64,000 bases of DNA from Cheilinus undulatus (Eukaryota; Chordata; Actinopteri; Labriformes; Labridae): assembly GCF_018320785.1 (NCBI RefSeq), contig NW_024571676.1, positions 607,501-671,500 of the forward strand, written 5' to 3'. Position 1 is the first letter of the stretch. Every line of letters begins with the position of its first letter. Below the pieces are notes generated by a model, which was not told the origin of the DNA, searched no databases, and saw only the letters and a list, made by a program, of their open reading frames with translations. The position numbers and the translations under genes are program-made. Positions 1 to 55,100 of this stretch are shown piece after piece.

Positions 1-194
1 CTTTATCATGCTAGAAAACAAGAGGCAGGGTCTACTTTAGGTTGTTTTATCTTTTCAGAAAGTCTTCAAGCATGAGCTTCTCAATTTGTAATCATTAAAT
101 TCAGGTCTTCATGGAAAATGTGATTGTTCTCTAACAGCAATACAGGACAGGTTGGTTCCCAACACTCTCTGTCCTCTCTCCTTCACTGTTAACC
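1..194. other. Unassigned left edge
   Basis: AT-rich DNA with no coding signal recognised. It ends at the hAT target duplication at 195. Confidence 0.5.
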
Positions 195-202
195 ATCTAC
201 AT

Positions 203-2197
203 CAGAGGTGTCAAACTCAAGGCCCGGGGGCCAAATCCAGCCCGTGGAATGATAATATCTGGCCCGTGGATCATATCATATTTGTATTATAAGTGGCCAG
301 CAGTATGAGGTCTGCAGATTTCATCCTGTATAAAAATGTCAACTTCAGCTTGATTATTTAAAATATTCTTGTTAAGCCATAAAAATCTGAAAAAGTAAAG
401 AAGAAAAGATTTCATAAAGTCAAGAATGTGGGGTAAGAGATTAATTTGTTTTTATTTCATGTTTTCAATTTTGCATCTCAAGATTACGACTCAAACTTAC
501 GATTTTGACTTTCCTTTAACACAGTGACCTTTTCAACTCATAATTTGGACTTAATATGTCACTTTTTTTTGATTCCCCATTCTAAATTTTAAGTCATATA
601 TTGACCTTTTCAACTCCTTACTTTGGCTTTTTAATCACATATTTTGACTTTTAAACTCATGATTTCAATTTTTTATGCAAATTTTGACATCTTCAATTAA
701 TAATTGAAGTCATATTTTTAAATTTTTAAGTCATCATTTTGAATTCTAGCTCATATCTTGACATTTTCAACTCCAATTTTTGCTTTATAATCCCATATTT
801 TGACCTATCAGCCTCACAATTTAAAATTTTAAGTCATATTTTGACTTTTAAACTTATGACTTCAACTTTTTCCTCATATACAGTGTTCAACAAATGTATT
901 AGACCACCTGTCATATTTATCTCAGAGACCATCCAGCATCATGAAGTGCTTTAATGCAGACTCTTTCATTTTCAGTCAGCTCTCCACGTTTTACCATTTT
1001 GAGCAGGAATGAGGAATTTCAAACTGATTTCACCCAAATTTGAGCCGGCTCACTGGGCTTCTCTGAGAAGTCAGAAATGAATCAAGCATAAAATTCAACC
1101 ACTAAAACTCATTTTTCTGCTCAGGAATGCAAGTAAATGACAAATAATTTGACATATTAATTAAGAAATATTAATTTGCTTTACTATTTTTTCAGGTTTT
1201 TTGTAAATCAATAAATGTGAAAATTCATGGATAACAATAATAATTATATTTTAGCATTTCAATCAGGAGAGACAAAAGAAGCGTGATCACTCGTTTATTT
1301 TACAAAGAAAAAAATTTGTATATCTTAAGATGAATCAAAAGTCTTAGGCATAAGACTCCGTTGTGAACCCCGTCAGTCCAGAAAAAGGGGCCGTCAGATC
1401 AGATAGGATACCCCGGAGTCTTGACACTGGTGGTGGTGAGTGATTAGGAGAGGGATCTGAAACTTCTGAGGAGCTGTACTGACTTGAAGTTGAGAGTATT
1501 CTGAAGCGGTTGATGAGTGAGGTGGTGACAGGGGTGGTGGAGGGATGCAGCGTTCAGCTGAGATGAATGACTGCAGAGGGAGGAGAACAAGTTTAAAAAG
1601 AGGACAGCGACATGATGATTGGACACACGGGAATTGTTTGCTGAGTCTGATTGGAGAATTGATCGAGTAAGTAGACACCCCTAACAGCTGATCACCAGGT
1701 GAGAGTGACAAAGGCATAATGAGTGAAAGGGGAAAAGTCTTCCTGCTTGAACTTTCGCTGAGCTTCATTAAAAGTATATTTTCGGTTAAAGAGCTTCTAC
1801 ATGTTGGTGTATTAACCATAAAAATGATTCAGGTAATTACCAATGCTGTTCATTTAGGGCAGCTGTGGCATAAACCTTACTTTGGGTGGTGGTCTAATAA
1901 ATTTGTTAAGCACTGTATTTGCTCATTAAAAACATTATTTTTAAACTTTTTACATCATGTTCTGATCTTTTGAATTAATAAATTGAATTTTTTATCTCAG
2001 ATTTGAACCTTTAAACTTAACATTTTTACTTTTTTTGAATTTCTAAATGGTTTATCATCAGCGCTGTCTTTTTTCCTATTTCATTACTGGTGAAAATGAG
2101 GTTAATAGTTTGTGGTTAAATGTTGACCCTGTTAAGCTCTCAGGTTAGACCTAAGTCCAGAATCCGGCCCCTGCTGTGATTGAGTTTGACACCCCTG
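203..2197. mobile_element. Non-autonomous hAT-type element (1995 bp) with 8-bp TSD
   Basis: The ends read CAGAGGTGTCAAACTCAA and, reversed, CAGGGGTGTCAAACTCAA. The flanks carry the direct repeat ATCTACAT at 195-202 and 2198-2205. The interior has degenerate tandem text of the type TTTTGACTTTTAAACTCAT. Related copies lie at 41031, 58506 and 62237. No transposase is recognised. It splits a LINE remnant that continues at 2206. Confidence 0.85.
881..1915. mobile_element. Tc1/mariner-type element nested in the hAT element
   Basis: Inverted ends CAGTGTTCAACAAATGTATTAG and, reversed, CAGTGCTTAACAAATTTATTAG, flanked by TA on both sides. The 1035 bp between them contain no recognisable transposase, although a 141-codon open frame exists on the minus strand. 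Confidence 0.75.
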
Positions 2198-2205
2198 ATC
2201 TACAT

Positions 2206-2576
2206 ACGGACTGAAAAACAGAAATTAAAAGTCAGCTGTTGGTGTTGTAGCTCAATCAAGGGCTGCCAGATGATAAAGTCCTCGTTGCAGAGATTTATAA
2301 CGACCTTCAGATATTATCTACTGTCGGTGAGATTAAAAAGAAATGGAAATAAAACTCAGATTATCCATTTCAGGAAGGAGGAACAAACTAATTTTGAATT
2401 TGGCTCTACTCCCATCATCATTCACGGAGAATTACAAATATATAGGACAGACTGTTGATGAACACCTTACATTTGATGAAGGAGTGAAAGTTTGATCAGA
2501 CAGAGCTCTGGGAACTTTCCTTAATAAAGCTCAATTATATCTTGGTTATAAAACCTACACAGAGCTGCAAACATGG
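2206..2576 (+). pseudogene. Non-LTR retrotransposon reverse transcriptase remnant
   Basis: Translation gives NKTQIIHFRKEE and, after a frameshift, KYIGQTVDEHLTF and KTYTELQTW, which match the C-terminal part of the RT domain in L2-like fish LINEs (K-T-x-I-I-H-F, Y-K-Y-L-G-V-x-L-D-E-H-L-x-F). It carries a stop and is interrupted by the hAT element upstream and a Tc1 element downstream. Confidence 0.65.
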
Positions 2577-3621
2577 CCTATAAAAGTATTCACCCCCTTG
2601 GATGTTTTACACTTTAATCTGTTATATCAATCATTCATGGTCAATATAATTCGGCTTTTTTGCCAAAAGAAAATTTAAAGACCCTTTTTTTTCGTGAAAA
2701 CAGATTTTTTTTTTTTTTTTTTTTTACAGTAATGTCCATTAAATAAGAATCTGCAAAGTAAAATAAGTGACTGCATAGATATCCTTCCTCTTTAAAGTGA
2801 CTGACCTAATCCAACAGAAGTCCAGACAGTTTATGCTAGCAGTATCAGATGATTGTAGTATAAAGACATCTGTGTCTGGAAGGTCCAGTCACTGGTTCAT
2901 CAGTATTCCTGGCTACCATTACACCATGAAGACAAAAGAACACTCCAGGCAACTCAGAGAAAAGGTCACCAAAAAGTCTAGTCAGGGGATGGATACAGAC
3001 ACATTTCCAAGGCTCTGAACATCCCCCAGAGTTCAGTTAAATCCATCATGAAGAAATAAAGGAATATGTCACATGTGTAAATCTGCCTAGATCAGACCGT
3101 CCTCACAAACTGAAGAAGGAGACTAGAGAGAGAGGACACCAAGACACCTATGACTACTCTGAAGGAGTTCCAAGCTTCAGCAGCTGAGATGGAGAGACTC
3201 TGCAGACAACAACCATTGGCCGGGTTCTTCACCAGTCAGAGCTTTATGGGAGAGTGGAGAAGAGAAAGACACTGTTGAAGAAAACTCAGATTCAGTCTGG
3301 ACTAGAGTTCACCTAAAGATATTTATTTGAAGCATCCAGAGACAGAAGTGGTTTAAAGACAACAAGCAGAATGTTCTGGAGTCAAAGCCCAGAACAAAGG
3401 TGACTCTTCTAAATGCTGGCTTGAATATTTATGCAGTCACTTATTTTACATCACATATTTTGATTTAATTGGCATTACTTTGTAGAAATCTGTTTTCATC
3501 TTAAAATATGAGATTTGTTGTACGTTTTCTTTGTCAGAAATTCCAAATCATATTGACCATGACTGATTTATAGAATCAGTAAAAGGATGAAACATCCAAA
3601 GGGTTGAATACCTTCTATAGG
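2577..3621 (+). mobile_element. Degenerate Tc1-type element
   Basis: Ends CCTATAAAAGTATTCACCC and, reversed, CCTATAGAAGGTATTCAACC. The interior holds the start of a Tc1 transposase: MKTKEHSRQLREKV at about 2926, then the paired-like DNA-binding text (ALNIPQSSVKSIMKK) in another frame. The catalytic half is missing. Fragments of the same family recur at 26463-26690, 32440-33003 and 55686-55729. Confidence 0.7.
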
Positions 3622-5412
3622 CCCTCTATGGAGAAATGAATGAAGGTGTGTCGGCCAAATTACATCAATTCTATGTAGGAGTTGTACACACAAATGTTCT
3701 GAAGAAGTTTAATGTAAACCAAAATTAAGAACTTATAAGAGAGTCCAGTCACTCTAAACCTAACCAGAGGTCAGAGGTCAGAGGTCTGTCTGTGCTCGGC
3801 TAGCCTTCCTTTTGTGTTGGAAATGTGTCACTTCCATGTTGCTCCTGAGGGGGAGCAAAAGTTTGATTTGGGGCAAGTTGAAATGAAAGGAAATGCACTT
3901 TTTATTCTAATGTACTCTGCAGCACAATTTACAGATATCAGCTTTTCTGTAAACGCCTGCAGACTGTCCAGATTAGTTTTCTATGTCTCATAGAGTCCTC
4001 AGTTTCTGCTTACTCACAGTTTTCAGCTTCAGTCTGTGCTGAATTCCTCCAACAGTGTAAGAGGACACTTCATGTTTGGCTGATGAAATCTATAGATGTT
4101 GTTAAATAAGCAGTGGAAACTGTAATATCCAATGAGCACCACTGTGATAACAATTGATTTGGGCAGAGATGGTGCCATGACAAAATATAACAGAGAAATG
4201 ATGAGTCCAGAAAATTCCCTGGAACATCAGACTATTCTCTACATCTGTGCTGATCATCGCTAAATACCCAGAGGGCTTTATCAGAATCATTGTGCAGTTT
4301 CATTTCTTGATTTTTCTCTTCACATGGGGTTCAATAAAGCTTATTTACAGAGGACTAAGTAAAAACTGTTTCCTTCCTCTTCTCCAGTTCACTCCATCAT
4401 CAATTTTTGATCCAGTTCTGCCCACTGGTCCTTTACTCATAGAGTTCACTTTGAACACTTGTAAATCTGAAAGTGAACTCAGAGTGGATGTAGTGTGAGG
4501 AGTTTCAGTTCCCTGCTGTGGAGAGAATGACAGGAACGCTGCTCTTCACAGGGCGCACAAATGAAACAAAACTAAAGAGACCTAAACTGAGAAACGAAAG
4601 CCAACACATCCTGAAACTTTGGAAGAAAGAGATATTTTTCTCCCTTTGGGTTTTCTCTATGCTTTTTCAGATTAAATGTAAATGTTTTAAAAGAGTTGAA
4701 GGTAAATCTCAGTAAAAAAATCATCTGATGGAGTTACCTTTAACAATGGCGGTGCAACATTTAATCCAAGTATCTTAGCTGCTGTCACAGTCAGCAGGCA
4801 GCAGCAGATACAGCTGGTACGTGGCCAGCAAAGATGGCGGCGCCTGCTAATCAGCTTTAGGCTTCATCTATATTCACAGATGCAGATGTAGCTCCATGGA
4901 ATCAGTGGTAGTTGCCACCTATATTTGCAGTGGTTTTTACTTTTCAATAAAAGCTGATATTACAAAAAATGAAAGTACTTGTAACTTTACAGCTTCATGA
5001 GACTAAAGTTTACTGACATTGATTTAACGCAGCAGGTTGACCTGCTTAGTCAACTGGTTCTGCTGTGATCCAGCTCCTGATTAGAGGAAGAAAACAAATG
5101 AATGGATGCTGATTTGGCAGATGTGGCGACAGCTACCTCAGCAGAAAGAGATCATGGGAAAAAAGAACATGAAGTGCAGTTAGCACTTACAGAATGCTGA
5201 TCATTAAGGCGTTGGCTATCTGTTTGAGATGTTGGAGTTTTGGTCTATGCAGGCCCACCCACAGAAAAGGAGGGGTTCAGTAAAAGGGCTGACTTACACA
5301 TACACGCTTGCATTACTGTCCTAACAGTCAGTTCTAAGGGCCCAGCAAAGACATACTTATCACAATATAAAAGTGGAAACCATTTTAAGAAGTCTTTGTT
5401 ACCTCCATGAGA
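3622..5412. other. Unassigned intergenic DNA
   Basis: Short open frames only (up to 83 codons), none with a motif I recognise; likely old repeat debris. Confidence 0.4.
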
Positions 5413-5571
5413 CCCTTCAAAGCTTGTTTCACTTCCCAGACGTTCACAGACTGTTGTTAAAGAAGAGCACAGTGGTAAACATGGCCCTGTCCCTACTTTT
5501 TTAAAAAATGTTGCCATCAAATTCAAAATAAGCTAATATTATTTATGAAATGGTAAAATGTCTCAGGAGAC
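5413..5571 (-). repeat. Fragment of the 10.3-13.2 kb TIR transposon family
   Basis: The text AACATGGCCCTGTCCCTACT, followed by TTGCCATCAAATTC and GAAATGGTAAAATGTCTCAG, is the inverse of 10450-10590. It is an isolated end fragment. Confidence 0.7.
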
Positions 5572-5609
5572 AAATTCAGGAGTATACGCAAATGTTTTTT
5601 TGTTGTATC

Positions 5610-6521
5610 GGCGTTTCATCCACACAGAAATGACATTTCGGGAGGCTGTAAAGGATACTTTTTGAAGCCAGGTCCCAGAGTGAACAAATTTGTAAATGCT
5701 TAGCATCTCTGTGTGGACAGCCAACCGCATTTTCTTGAAATGATTACGTCACACATAGCGTAACCCACTTATACCACATGCACTGTCGAACCAAAACAAC
5801 AATGGCGGGTTACAGCACTGTGTTCGTGCTGCAAGAGCTACTGAGCTTTTTATGGCTTTTACAGCAAAATCTGATGCACCTTTACCACCACGGGACCGGC
5901 AGACACCAGATGTTCTGAACTCCACCACTGGGAAAAACCAGACGGGCAACCAAGAGAGTGTCAGTTTTCTGTAATCTTCTTCTCTCTTTTGGTGCCAGTG
6001 TTACAGCGCCACTTACAGGCTTGGCACATGCACTACAGCGTTTTCAGTCAGTTTCCGTGGTTCCGTAACCTTGCAAAGCAGATGGATATTTCCCTTTCCT
6101 TGTTTTTCACTGGCGAATCCATCTTGCAAAGCTCCCATCTGAACTGTTTGGGCCCGGTTGGAAAGTGACAGGACCAATCAGCGACGAGGGGCAGTACTTT
6201 CAGGTGCAGCAGAGTCGTGACGTAAACAAGCAGCAGCAAGAGCTGGTGCAGTTATGGAGGAAGAGCTTAGCGTGGATGCCAGTTTTATCAGAACTTGACG
6301 ACATTTCTTTGTTAAAAGAAGAACAAAGAACAGCACTGAGTTGATTTCTTTTCAAAACCGACAAAAGTCGAATACTTACATGTCCATAGTCGCCATGTTT
6401 CGCGTTATTCTCAGTAGCTGCACACACGCAGCCCGATAGCTGCTATGTCATGTGTTTTGTTGCTCTGATTGAAAAAATGAAAATGAAAATATATTGTTTT
6501 CGTCTCCGTGTGGACGACGCC
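5610..6521. mobile_element. TIR element carrying a helicase-like exon fragment
   Basis: Ends GGCGTTTCATCCACAC and, reversed, GGCGTCGTCCACAC. At 6254-6400 (+) lies a decayed open frame starting MEEELSVDAS; its better-preserved relative at 57105-57242 reads LDNITSLKEEQRTA. The family is common fish DNA-transposon debris; the class is not certain. Confidence 0.55.
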
Positions 6522-6689
6522 TAAATGGCCTTTCATGCTCCACCTGCAGAACCTCGGTGAAGCACTCCTCTAAGTAAGATAAAACTTTACTGACCCCAGA
6601 GAGGAAATTCAGCAACATGAGAGAAAGGGGGTTAAATAGATTCACATCAGAATTGGAAATATCCATGAACTAAACAAATTAATAAAAAT

Positions 6690-7160
6690 GAAAAAGGAGC
6701 TACAGTATATATAAATCTGTGGTGCAGCAAAGAGAATTAAGGTGGCACATGTCAATATGCTGACATAAGGTGACACCGGTGATATGACATGGGGTAGTGT
6801 GAAAGAATGAGATGTTACTATGATAATATATAAATATACAGGCTGCACGGCGGTGCAGGGATTAGTGCTGTTGCCTCAAAGCAAGATGGCCGCTTTCCAG
6901 TCAGGGCAGAATTTGCATGTTCTCCCTGTGCATGCATGGGTTCTCTTCGGGAACTCTGGCTTCCTCCTTCTACCAAAACCATGCTCATTGGGTTAACGGA
7001 TGACTCAGGAAAATTGGCCGTAGGTGTGAATGTGAGCGTGCCTGGTTGTTTGTTTCTCTATATGTCAGCCCTGTGGTTGACTGGCGACCAGTCCAGGGTG
7101 TACCACACCTCTCACCCAGCGACAGCTGGAATAGGCTTCAACACCCCCGCGACCCTGCAT
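6690..7160 (+). repeat. SINE-like fish repeat, copy 1
   Basis: The stretch from 6841 (GGTGCAGGGATTAGTGCTGT, then TTGCATGTTCTCCCTGTGCA) is a widespread teleost repeat with a tRNA-like A-box (TGGTGCAGTGG type). Together with 150 bp upstream it is duplicated at 55730-56170, which marks the left part of the large segmental duplication. Confidence 0.65.
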
Positions 7161-7288
7161 TTTGTATTTAATAGGTTGTCTCTGTGAAATATTAAAATTG
7201 GTTTGATGATCTGAAACATTTAAGTTTAATAAATATGCAAAAACATGAGGAATCAGAAAAGGGGCAAACACTTTTTCACAGCACTGTA
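7160..7288. repeat. Tc1-type terminal fragment next to the promoter
   Basis: Ends in GGGGCAAACACTTTTTCACA and GCACTGTA, the reverse of the common fish end CAGTGCAGTGAAAAAGTATTTGCC. The matching fragment at 57304-57436 lies in the same place before the second copy. Confidence 0.65.
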
Positions 7289-7486
7289 TTTCTCGTTGAA
7301 CAGAGATGTTATCTTGACCTTTAGTGTGTACAGGCTGTTCATTTCTGGACTGCTGTCATCCTGATCTGTGTGGTCCAGGTTTAACCAGAAAACTGTCTCC
7401 TATATTTTCACCAGTCATTCTAACTTGAAGGAAAAGCAGAACTTGACTTTCAAACATCTTCTCTAGTTTCTCAACCCTCTGTGGTA

Positions 7487-7498
7487 ACTTCCTCTTTT
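7487..7498 (-). promoter_or_regulatory. Candidate PU.1 (SPI1) site upstream of marco exon 1
   Basis: Read on the minus strand the 12 bases are AAAAGAGGAAGT, matching the purine-rich ETS/PU.1 core GAGGAAGT with its A-rich 5' flank. It lies about 115 bp upstream of the TATA-like box. The same 12 bases recur at 57653-57664 in front of the paralogous exon. PU.1 drives many macrophage genes, which fits a MARCO promoter. Binding itself is inferred. Confidence 0.5.
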
Positions 7499-7612
7499 CT
7501 AATTGGATTTTCTGCTGCTTGATTTAAGCTGCTAAACAGCAACATTTCCTCCCTCACTGTACCATCTGATGCATTCTGGGTAGAACGGAGCATCAGGGCC
7601 TGCCTCTGTGGG

Positions 7613-7619
7613 TATAAAG
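7613..7619 (+). promoter_or_regulatory. TATA-like box of the first marco copy
   Basis: TATAAAG stands only 17 bp before the ATG at 7630. In the second copy the same box (57813) stands 43 bp before its ATG; 26 bp present there are absent here. If this box sets the start about 30 bp downstream, transcription would begin after ATG 7630 and translation would begin at the in-frame ATG 7651. Confidence 0.45.
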
Positions 7620-7629
7620 TCTGTGACTG

Positions 7630-49803
<42,174 letters not shown>

Positions 49804-49959
49804 GCTGACACCATCCTGAAGACACAGAAGAAAGATGTTTCTGCTGGTCTTCACTGTTCACTTTGATAAACATGCAGATAAAAAACTGACAGGAAGAGAC
49901 CATGCTCTGTGACGTCACACTCATAATGGGAAAACATCATGTCTGCTATAATCCAGGTC

Positions 49960-49965
49960 AATAAA
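49960..49965 (+). terminator. Polyadenylation signal of marco
   Basis: AATAAA lies 157 bp after the stop codon, giving a short 3' UTR. No other good signal was seen between the stop and this site. Confidence 0.6.
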
Positions 49966-50003
49966 ACCAGAAACAAAGGACTTTAAAATCAGGCTCATAT
50001 ACA

Positions 50004-50808
50004 ATACTCTGCACAACTTTTAGGCATGTTTGGGCTAAAAACTGAGGATGAAGTAAGGTTTGTGATCAGCAAGGTCATCTGAGGGCACGATATGGCAGGA
50101 AGGAGGATTGACACAACCCTGGCAGTGCTCTGGATGTCCTTGCATGTTACCAAGGGCATCTGTTGGAAAGATAACAAAGTCAACAATATAAGGGGGGAGT
50201 AAGGGGTGAATGTGGCGACTAAGCACGGCCTCGGGTTCCATACAGGTGGGTTTCCATGTGCTCCTTGTCATGCTGTGGATGTCCCACTGGCCTGAAGTCC
50301 ACTGAATAGAATAGAATCGTCTTTATTGCCATTGTACAATGAAATTGAGTGCAATCCTTGTGGTGCCATGACAGTCAATCAGAGCCACAAAAACAATGAA
50401 TGTGCAAAATAGATAAAACCATATTTAAATCCATAAAGAAGATCTGAAACAATACAAAAGTGTCTAAGGAGAAAATAAAAGCACATAACAACCACCCATA
50501 CAGGAAATCTCACATCACATTGCACTAAATTTTTTAAAGTTCAAAATCAGTTCATCAGGTCCAAGCAGATTTCAGTGTGGTGATGGTTTTTGCATAAAAA
50601 CCATTTAACTGGGGTTCTCGGGGCAATGAGCGAGGGTTATAAAAGAAATGCTGTTGAGCTTGAACTTGACTTCCAGGCGACACATGTGTGCTTGTAGACA
50701 GCTTGACCTTGGCAGTCCTGCTAGCCCTCCAGCCCCAGTCTGTGGCAGATCAGGCCCTATGAAGAATCCTTATTGCCCTACATGCCTAAAACTTCTGCAC
50801 GTGACTTT
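50004..50808. mobile_element. Tc1-type element with a nested retroposon
   Basis: Ends ACTCTGCACAACTTTTAGGC and, reversed, CGTGCAGAAGTTTTAGGC. Inside, from about 50303, ATAGAATCGTCTTTATTGCC begins a retroposon-type tail repeat. No transposase recognised. Confidence 0.6.
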
Positions 50809-52108
50809 GAATGTCAGGAAACCCTATTATGGTCACATAACAACCTCCAGAGTGTCTGCTTTTCTCCCATTTTCATCCGTTTACAGTGGCATCAGTGCAG
50901 ACCCTCTACAGTACAACATGATAACATTTAAGCTTCCTATTTTGAGCATGACGTCACAGAAACATGGCCACTGAGGGATAAATGCTTTAGCATATAAATC
51001 ATTGACACACCAGGCTGCAGGGAAGAAAACAGCACTGATACCAATCATGCCCACAGCTGGATGTCATCACATTTTTATAAATGAGTATGAAATTCTCCTT
51101 ATTGCTGAACACATTAGCTTAAATGATGGCCTCATGTAAACAGAATCATGCTGATTTAACTTTTCTGCTATAAAACTCTGCACTCTTTCACAAACGAACA
51201 GAGCTGAAACTGTCTGCCTCTTTAGTTCAAATCATCATCTGCCACTCAGTCTTCATCAATCCTCCTCCTCCTCCTCCTCCCATGCTCGGCCGCTCTCCCC
51301 CTCAGCGACATGCCATCACCTTCTGTCCATCGCTCACCACCGTACACCGCTCTGCAGAGGTCAGCAGAGATGAAGAGGTCATTTTGAAAGGCTGGAGTAG
51401 AGATGAGGAAATGTTTCTGACACAGCTGGCACATCACGTTTTATCTGACGCCTGCAGGAGGAAGACCGTAGATCAGAGGAGGAGGAGGGAGAAGAGCTGT
51501 CCCCATCTCTGTTCTTCTGTTTGATGCTAAATAGAACGCATGCCAGGATGGCCTGCTGCTGTCCTCCATGTTTGATTTTCTACTTAAGTAACATCTGATC
51601 ATGGAACTTAGAGATTGAAGCTACAGCAGGGAGACTACCTGTAAATCAATGCTTCTTACATTAAGCTTAAATGACGGCCTAGGCATGTGATTAATCAGAA
51701 GTAACCGTCCACAGAGACTACACTTAGTTGCAGTTACATTTTTAAGACCTGGCTACATGAATTATGAGTGAGTGAAGCTCAAGTTCAAAAGATAACTCCA
51801 TCGCTGATATCTTTATATAATGCCTGGATTATGATACATTTATACTCTGGACAACTGTATTTAACCATGTGAAGTAATGTTTACTTGATGATACGTTTTA
51901 AATAAACTGGCCAATGATTTTACAGCTTGATTTTCAAAGTGCTTATTCTGACAAATACACAGGTGATCCCTCAGCTGTTTTCTGTAACCACCGTGTCTCT
52001 CCTGGCCTTGTGTCTTTGAAAGGTTGTAAAACATGGTCCCTGTGGTGCACAGTCACGCCCCAAACATCCTTTTCTTCAGGACATCCTAGGCTTTAAGAAT
52101 ATATGTGC
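50809..52108. other. Intergenic DNA
   Basis: Short CTC-rich run at 51262-51280; no gene recognised. Confidence 0.4.
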
Positions 52109-52111
52109 TGC

Positions 52112-55100
52112 AGGGGTGGATCTAGAAAAATATTCATGGGGTGGCAGGAGATTTTTTAGGGGTGGCAACCCATGGCAAAGTGTATTTGTTGATTCAAATA
52201 CATTATCAATTGATATTTACATGGAAAGCCTCCAAATTAAGGTATGTTAACTCAGTGAAGTTTGACTCCCTTACTGAGGCACGAGTAAAATTATAAATAA
52301 AACTATACATGGTGAAAGACAATAACAGAATAATTATAACCAAATAACTAAATTATGCTGCCATATGACAAAATGCTACTTTTTACACTCTTACACCAGC
52401 AGTGGTCTATGCAAAGGCTGATACAATCAGTGTATTAATTACAAATCATTTTCATTGGTGTTTAACGGTGTTAACATGGGATATTTCTGTCAGTTGTCAA
52501 TCATTAATCCAACTTGAGTGCAACAATCAGTTTATTTACAGACATCATTCTCATACATCCAGTATAAATTAACTTACAAAGCTGCAGTACATCAGAAGAA
52601 ATGTAACTGATAAGGTAAAATGTGGATGCATCTAAAAGTAACCAGACCTGACATGAGCACAGAGACCACAGTCTTTGAGTCTGGTCTTCTTTTAATCACA
52701 GCGCTAACCAGCTGAAATAAAAACAGTCTTCAGGTCAGGAAAAATGTCAACAAGGGAAATCTTTGGACTGTGAGGACCTCAGCCATGAAGGAGTTTTCTA
52801 CCAGTCTGGAACCTTCTTCTGCCTCCTTCCTGAAGGTCCTTGGCGAAACAGTCCTGTTTCAGCTGAGCTGGCCCTTCACACCTGGATTTGGATGTCGAGA
52901 GGAAAAAAAGATTTAAACTTAAAAAAAGCATTACTGATTAAAATATATATGAACTACTAATAACACCATGTGAAGCTGTCATTGATAAGACATGTTCAAC
53001 CCTCAGGTTGGATTATAGCACACAGCAGAACATTTTGGTCTGGTGTGCATTTCTTTCTCAGTTTTGGAGTTTCAACCTCAGATGCTATAACAGGTCTAAA
53101 ACACATTACACACAGAACACAGTCCCTCTATCACAGATGTTCTACTCTAAAGCATTCCCTCTTTGCTCAGTCTCTATTTCTACCACCTCAGTCTTTAGTG
53201 AGAGAAAATGTACATTGTCATCTTTCCTATTCCTTATATAAAATTCTACAGGACTTTACTGTGATTTTCATTTTAACAGTCATGTATATATATATATATA
53301 TAGTTATATTAATAATGGTGTTAATCTTAACATTAGATGCTGGGTGTGTAAATGGCTGTTGTTTTCCCACTTACTGTCTGATTCCACTGCCTGCAGCGTG
53401 AGCTTCCACAGACTGGAATACAAACAGATCTCTGAATTAAGATTCAAAGTTTTCAGTCAATAAGAGCTTTCTTTAGGAGCTGAAGGGGTTTGTTAAGCCC
53501 ATTTCAAGAAGGTGATTCAACAAAATCTAACTTTAAAGATATTCTAGAGAAAAAGTTAGACTGCTTCAGCAGCAAAGCAGAGAATGATGGAGTATTGGGG
53601 CCAAATATCAAAATAAACTCTGACATTAAAGTTGTAATATTGAAGAAAGGTTAAAGTAATAAAACCATGGGAATGAAATCTGAATGCTTGAGATTAAATT
53701 GGGAAATTTGCAAAGTTGTAGGGAAACATTATGAGAATAAAGTTTTAATGTAAGTTCATAATTAGATGTTTTATTTTGAAGCCCATATATATCCAGGCTA
53801 TAGGCTTTGCTTTCAAATAATGTTTGAAATAATTTACAGACGGTATGAACATGTTCTGTCAGAACCATCCAAAGAAATCTACATGTTCATTTTGGCTTAC
53901 TACAAGATCTTTAAAGCATGCAGACATTGGACAGTCAGAATAAAACATCGTCATGAGAGAGATTTGCTAACTACCCAATAAAATAACCTTGCCTGCTTCA
54001 GCCTATTTTTATTTAATCCTGCTCTCTGAAACGGGTCTGAAAAACCTCAATAACTGTTCCTACATTAAACAGACCTGATGTCAGACATAGCTAACGTTAC
54101 ATGCAAACTCAGGAATATGTTGGTTGCGTTTTTCAACCAGATTTGTATCAGCATCACAGCTCCATACATGACCCTTGTAGCCATCTCTTCATAGTTTATT
54201 TACCTTGTTTACTCCGGGTGGTCAGCTGTGCCGAATCCTCCCTCAGTTTCACTTCCTCAGACCACTTCAAATGAAAAAGTAGGTCTCTCTCATTTCACAT
54301 TTTGGTATCCTTCCTTCCTTCCTCCGTTCGCGTCGTTTCCTCGCGTCTTAGCTCCACCCAGCGAGGAACTGAAAGAGAGATGCGAGGAAGAGAAGGAGGA
54401 GAGAGGAGGCACAACCTGGTGAATGAGAAATCCTTCACTTCACTACGTCAGGTACTGATGATCAGCTGATTCACCCTCATAGCCCAAATCATTTCAAAAA
54501 CCTTTATGATGACTCACAATAATGGTCAAACAATTAGCAATAAAATGTCTTAAGAAAGGCATTCTTTACATTACATATCTGATTATCACTGGAATGTTTT
54601 TGGTTTATAAACTCAACCATTTAATCAGTGTTAATATCCTCATCTATGTAACCTAGCCTACTTGTAATATTTTCAGATATTAATAAACAGATGTACGCAC
54701 GTCATCTTCATTTTAATTGGCTTTTAATGCAGGTAACTGTAAACTTACAGCAGGTCTCAGCATGGCGGTTCACTACATCTCTTCTGGCTATAGTCTGGGT
54801 AATCCCTGTATACACAAACCACTGGCGCCCTCTATTGGTACCAAACTGTAATAGTACCACAGTCAATATGTAACACTCCTGATCCATTTTTATCAGCTGA
54901 TAACTGAGGCTGTCTTTCACATAATCTGTAATCTGATCAATAATCCACCACAGAGCTCTCTGAGTTTGTTGTTTTTATCAGTTAAACAGGAACAATAAAC
55001 AAACTTCTGCCTTAGGAGGTCATAATTCTGTCAGATTATATCATCCTGTACAAAGTTAAAACATAAACATATTTATTATTTATTCTATCTTTGATTAAGT

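Noticed and set aside
1394..1819. 141-codon minus-strand frame
   Set aside because: Lies inside a non-autonomous mariner-type element and shows no transposase motif.
203..2197. Possible coding gene in the first 2 kb
   Set aside because: Fully explained by a hAT element with a nested mariner-type element.
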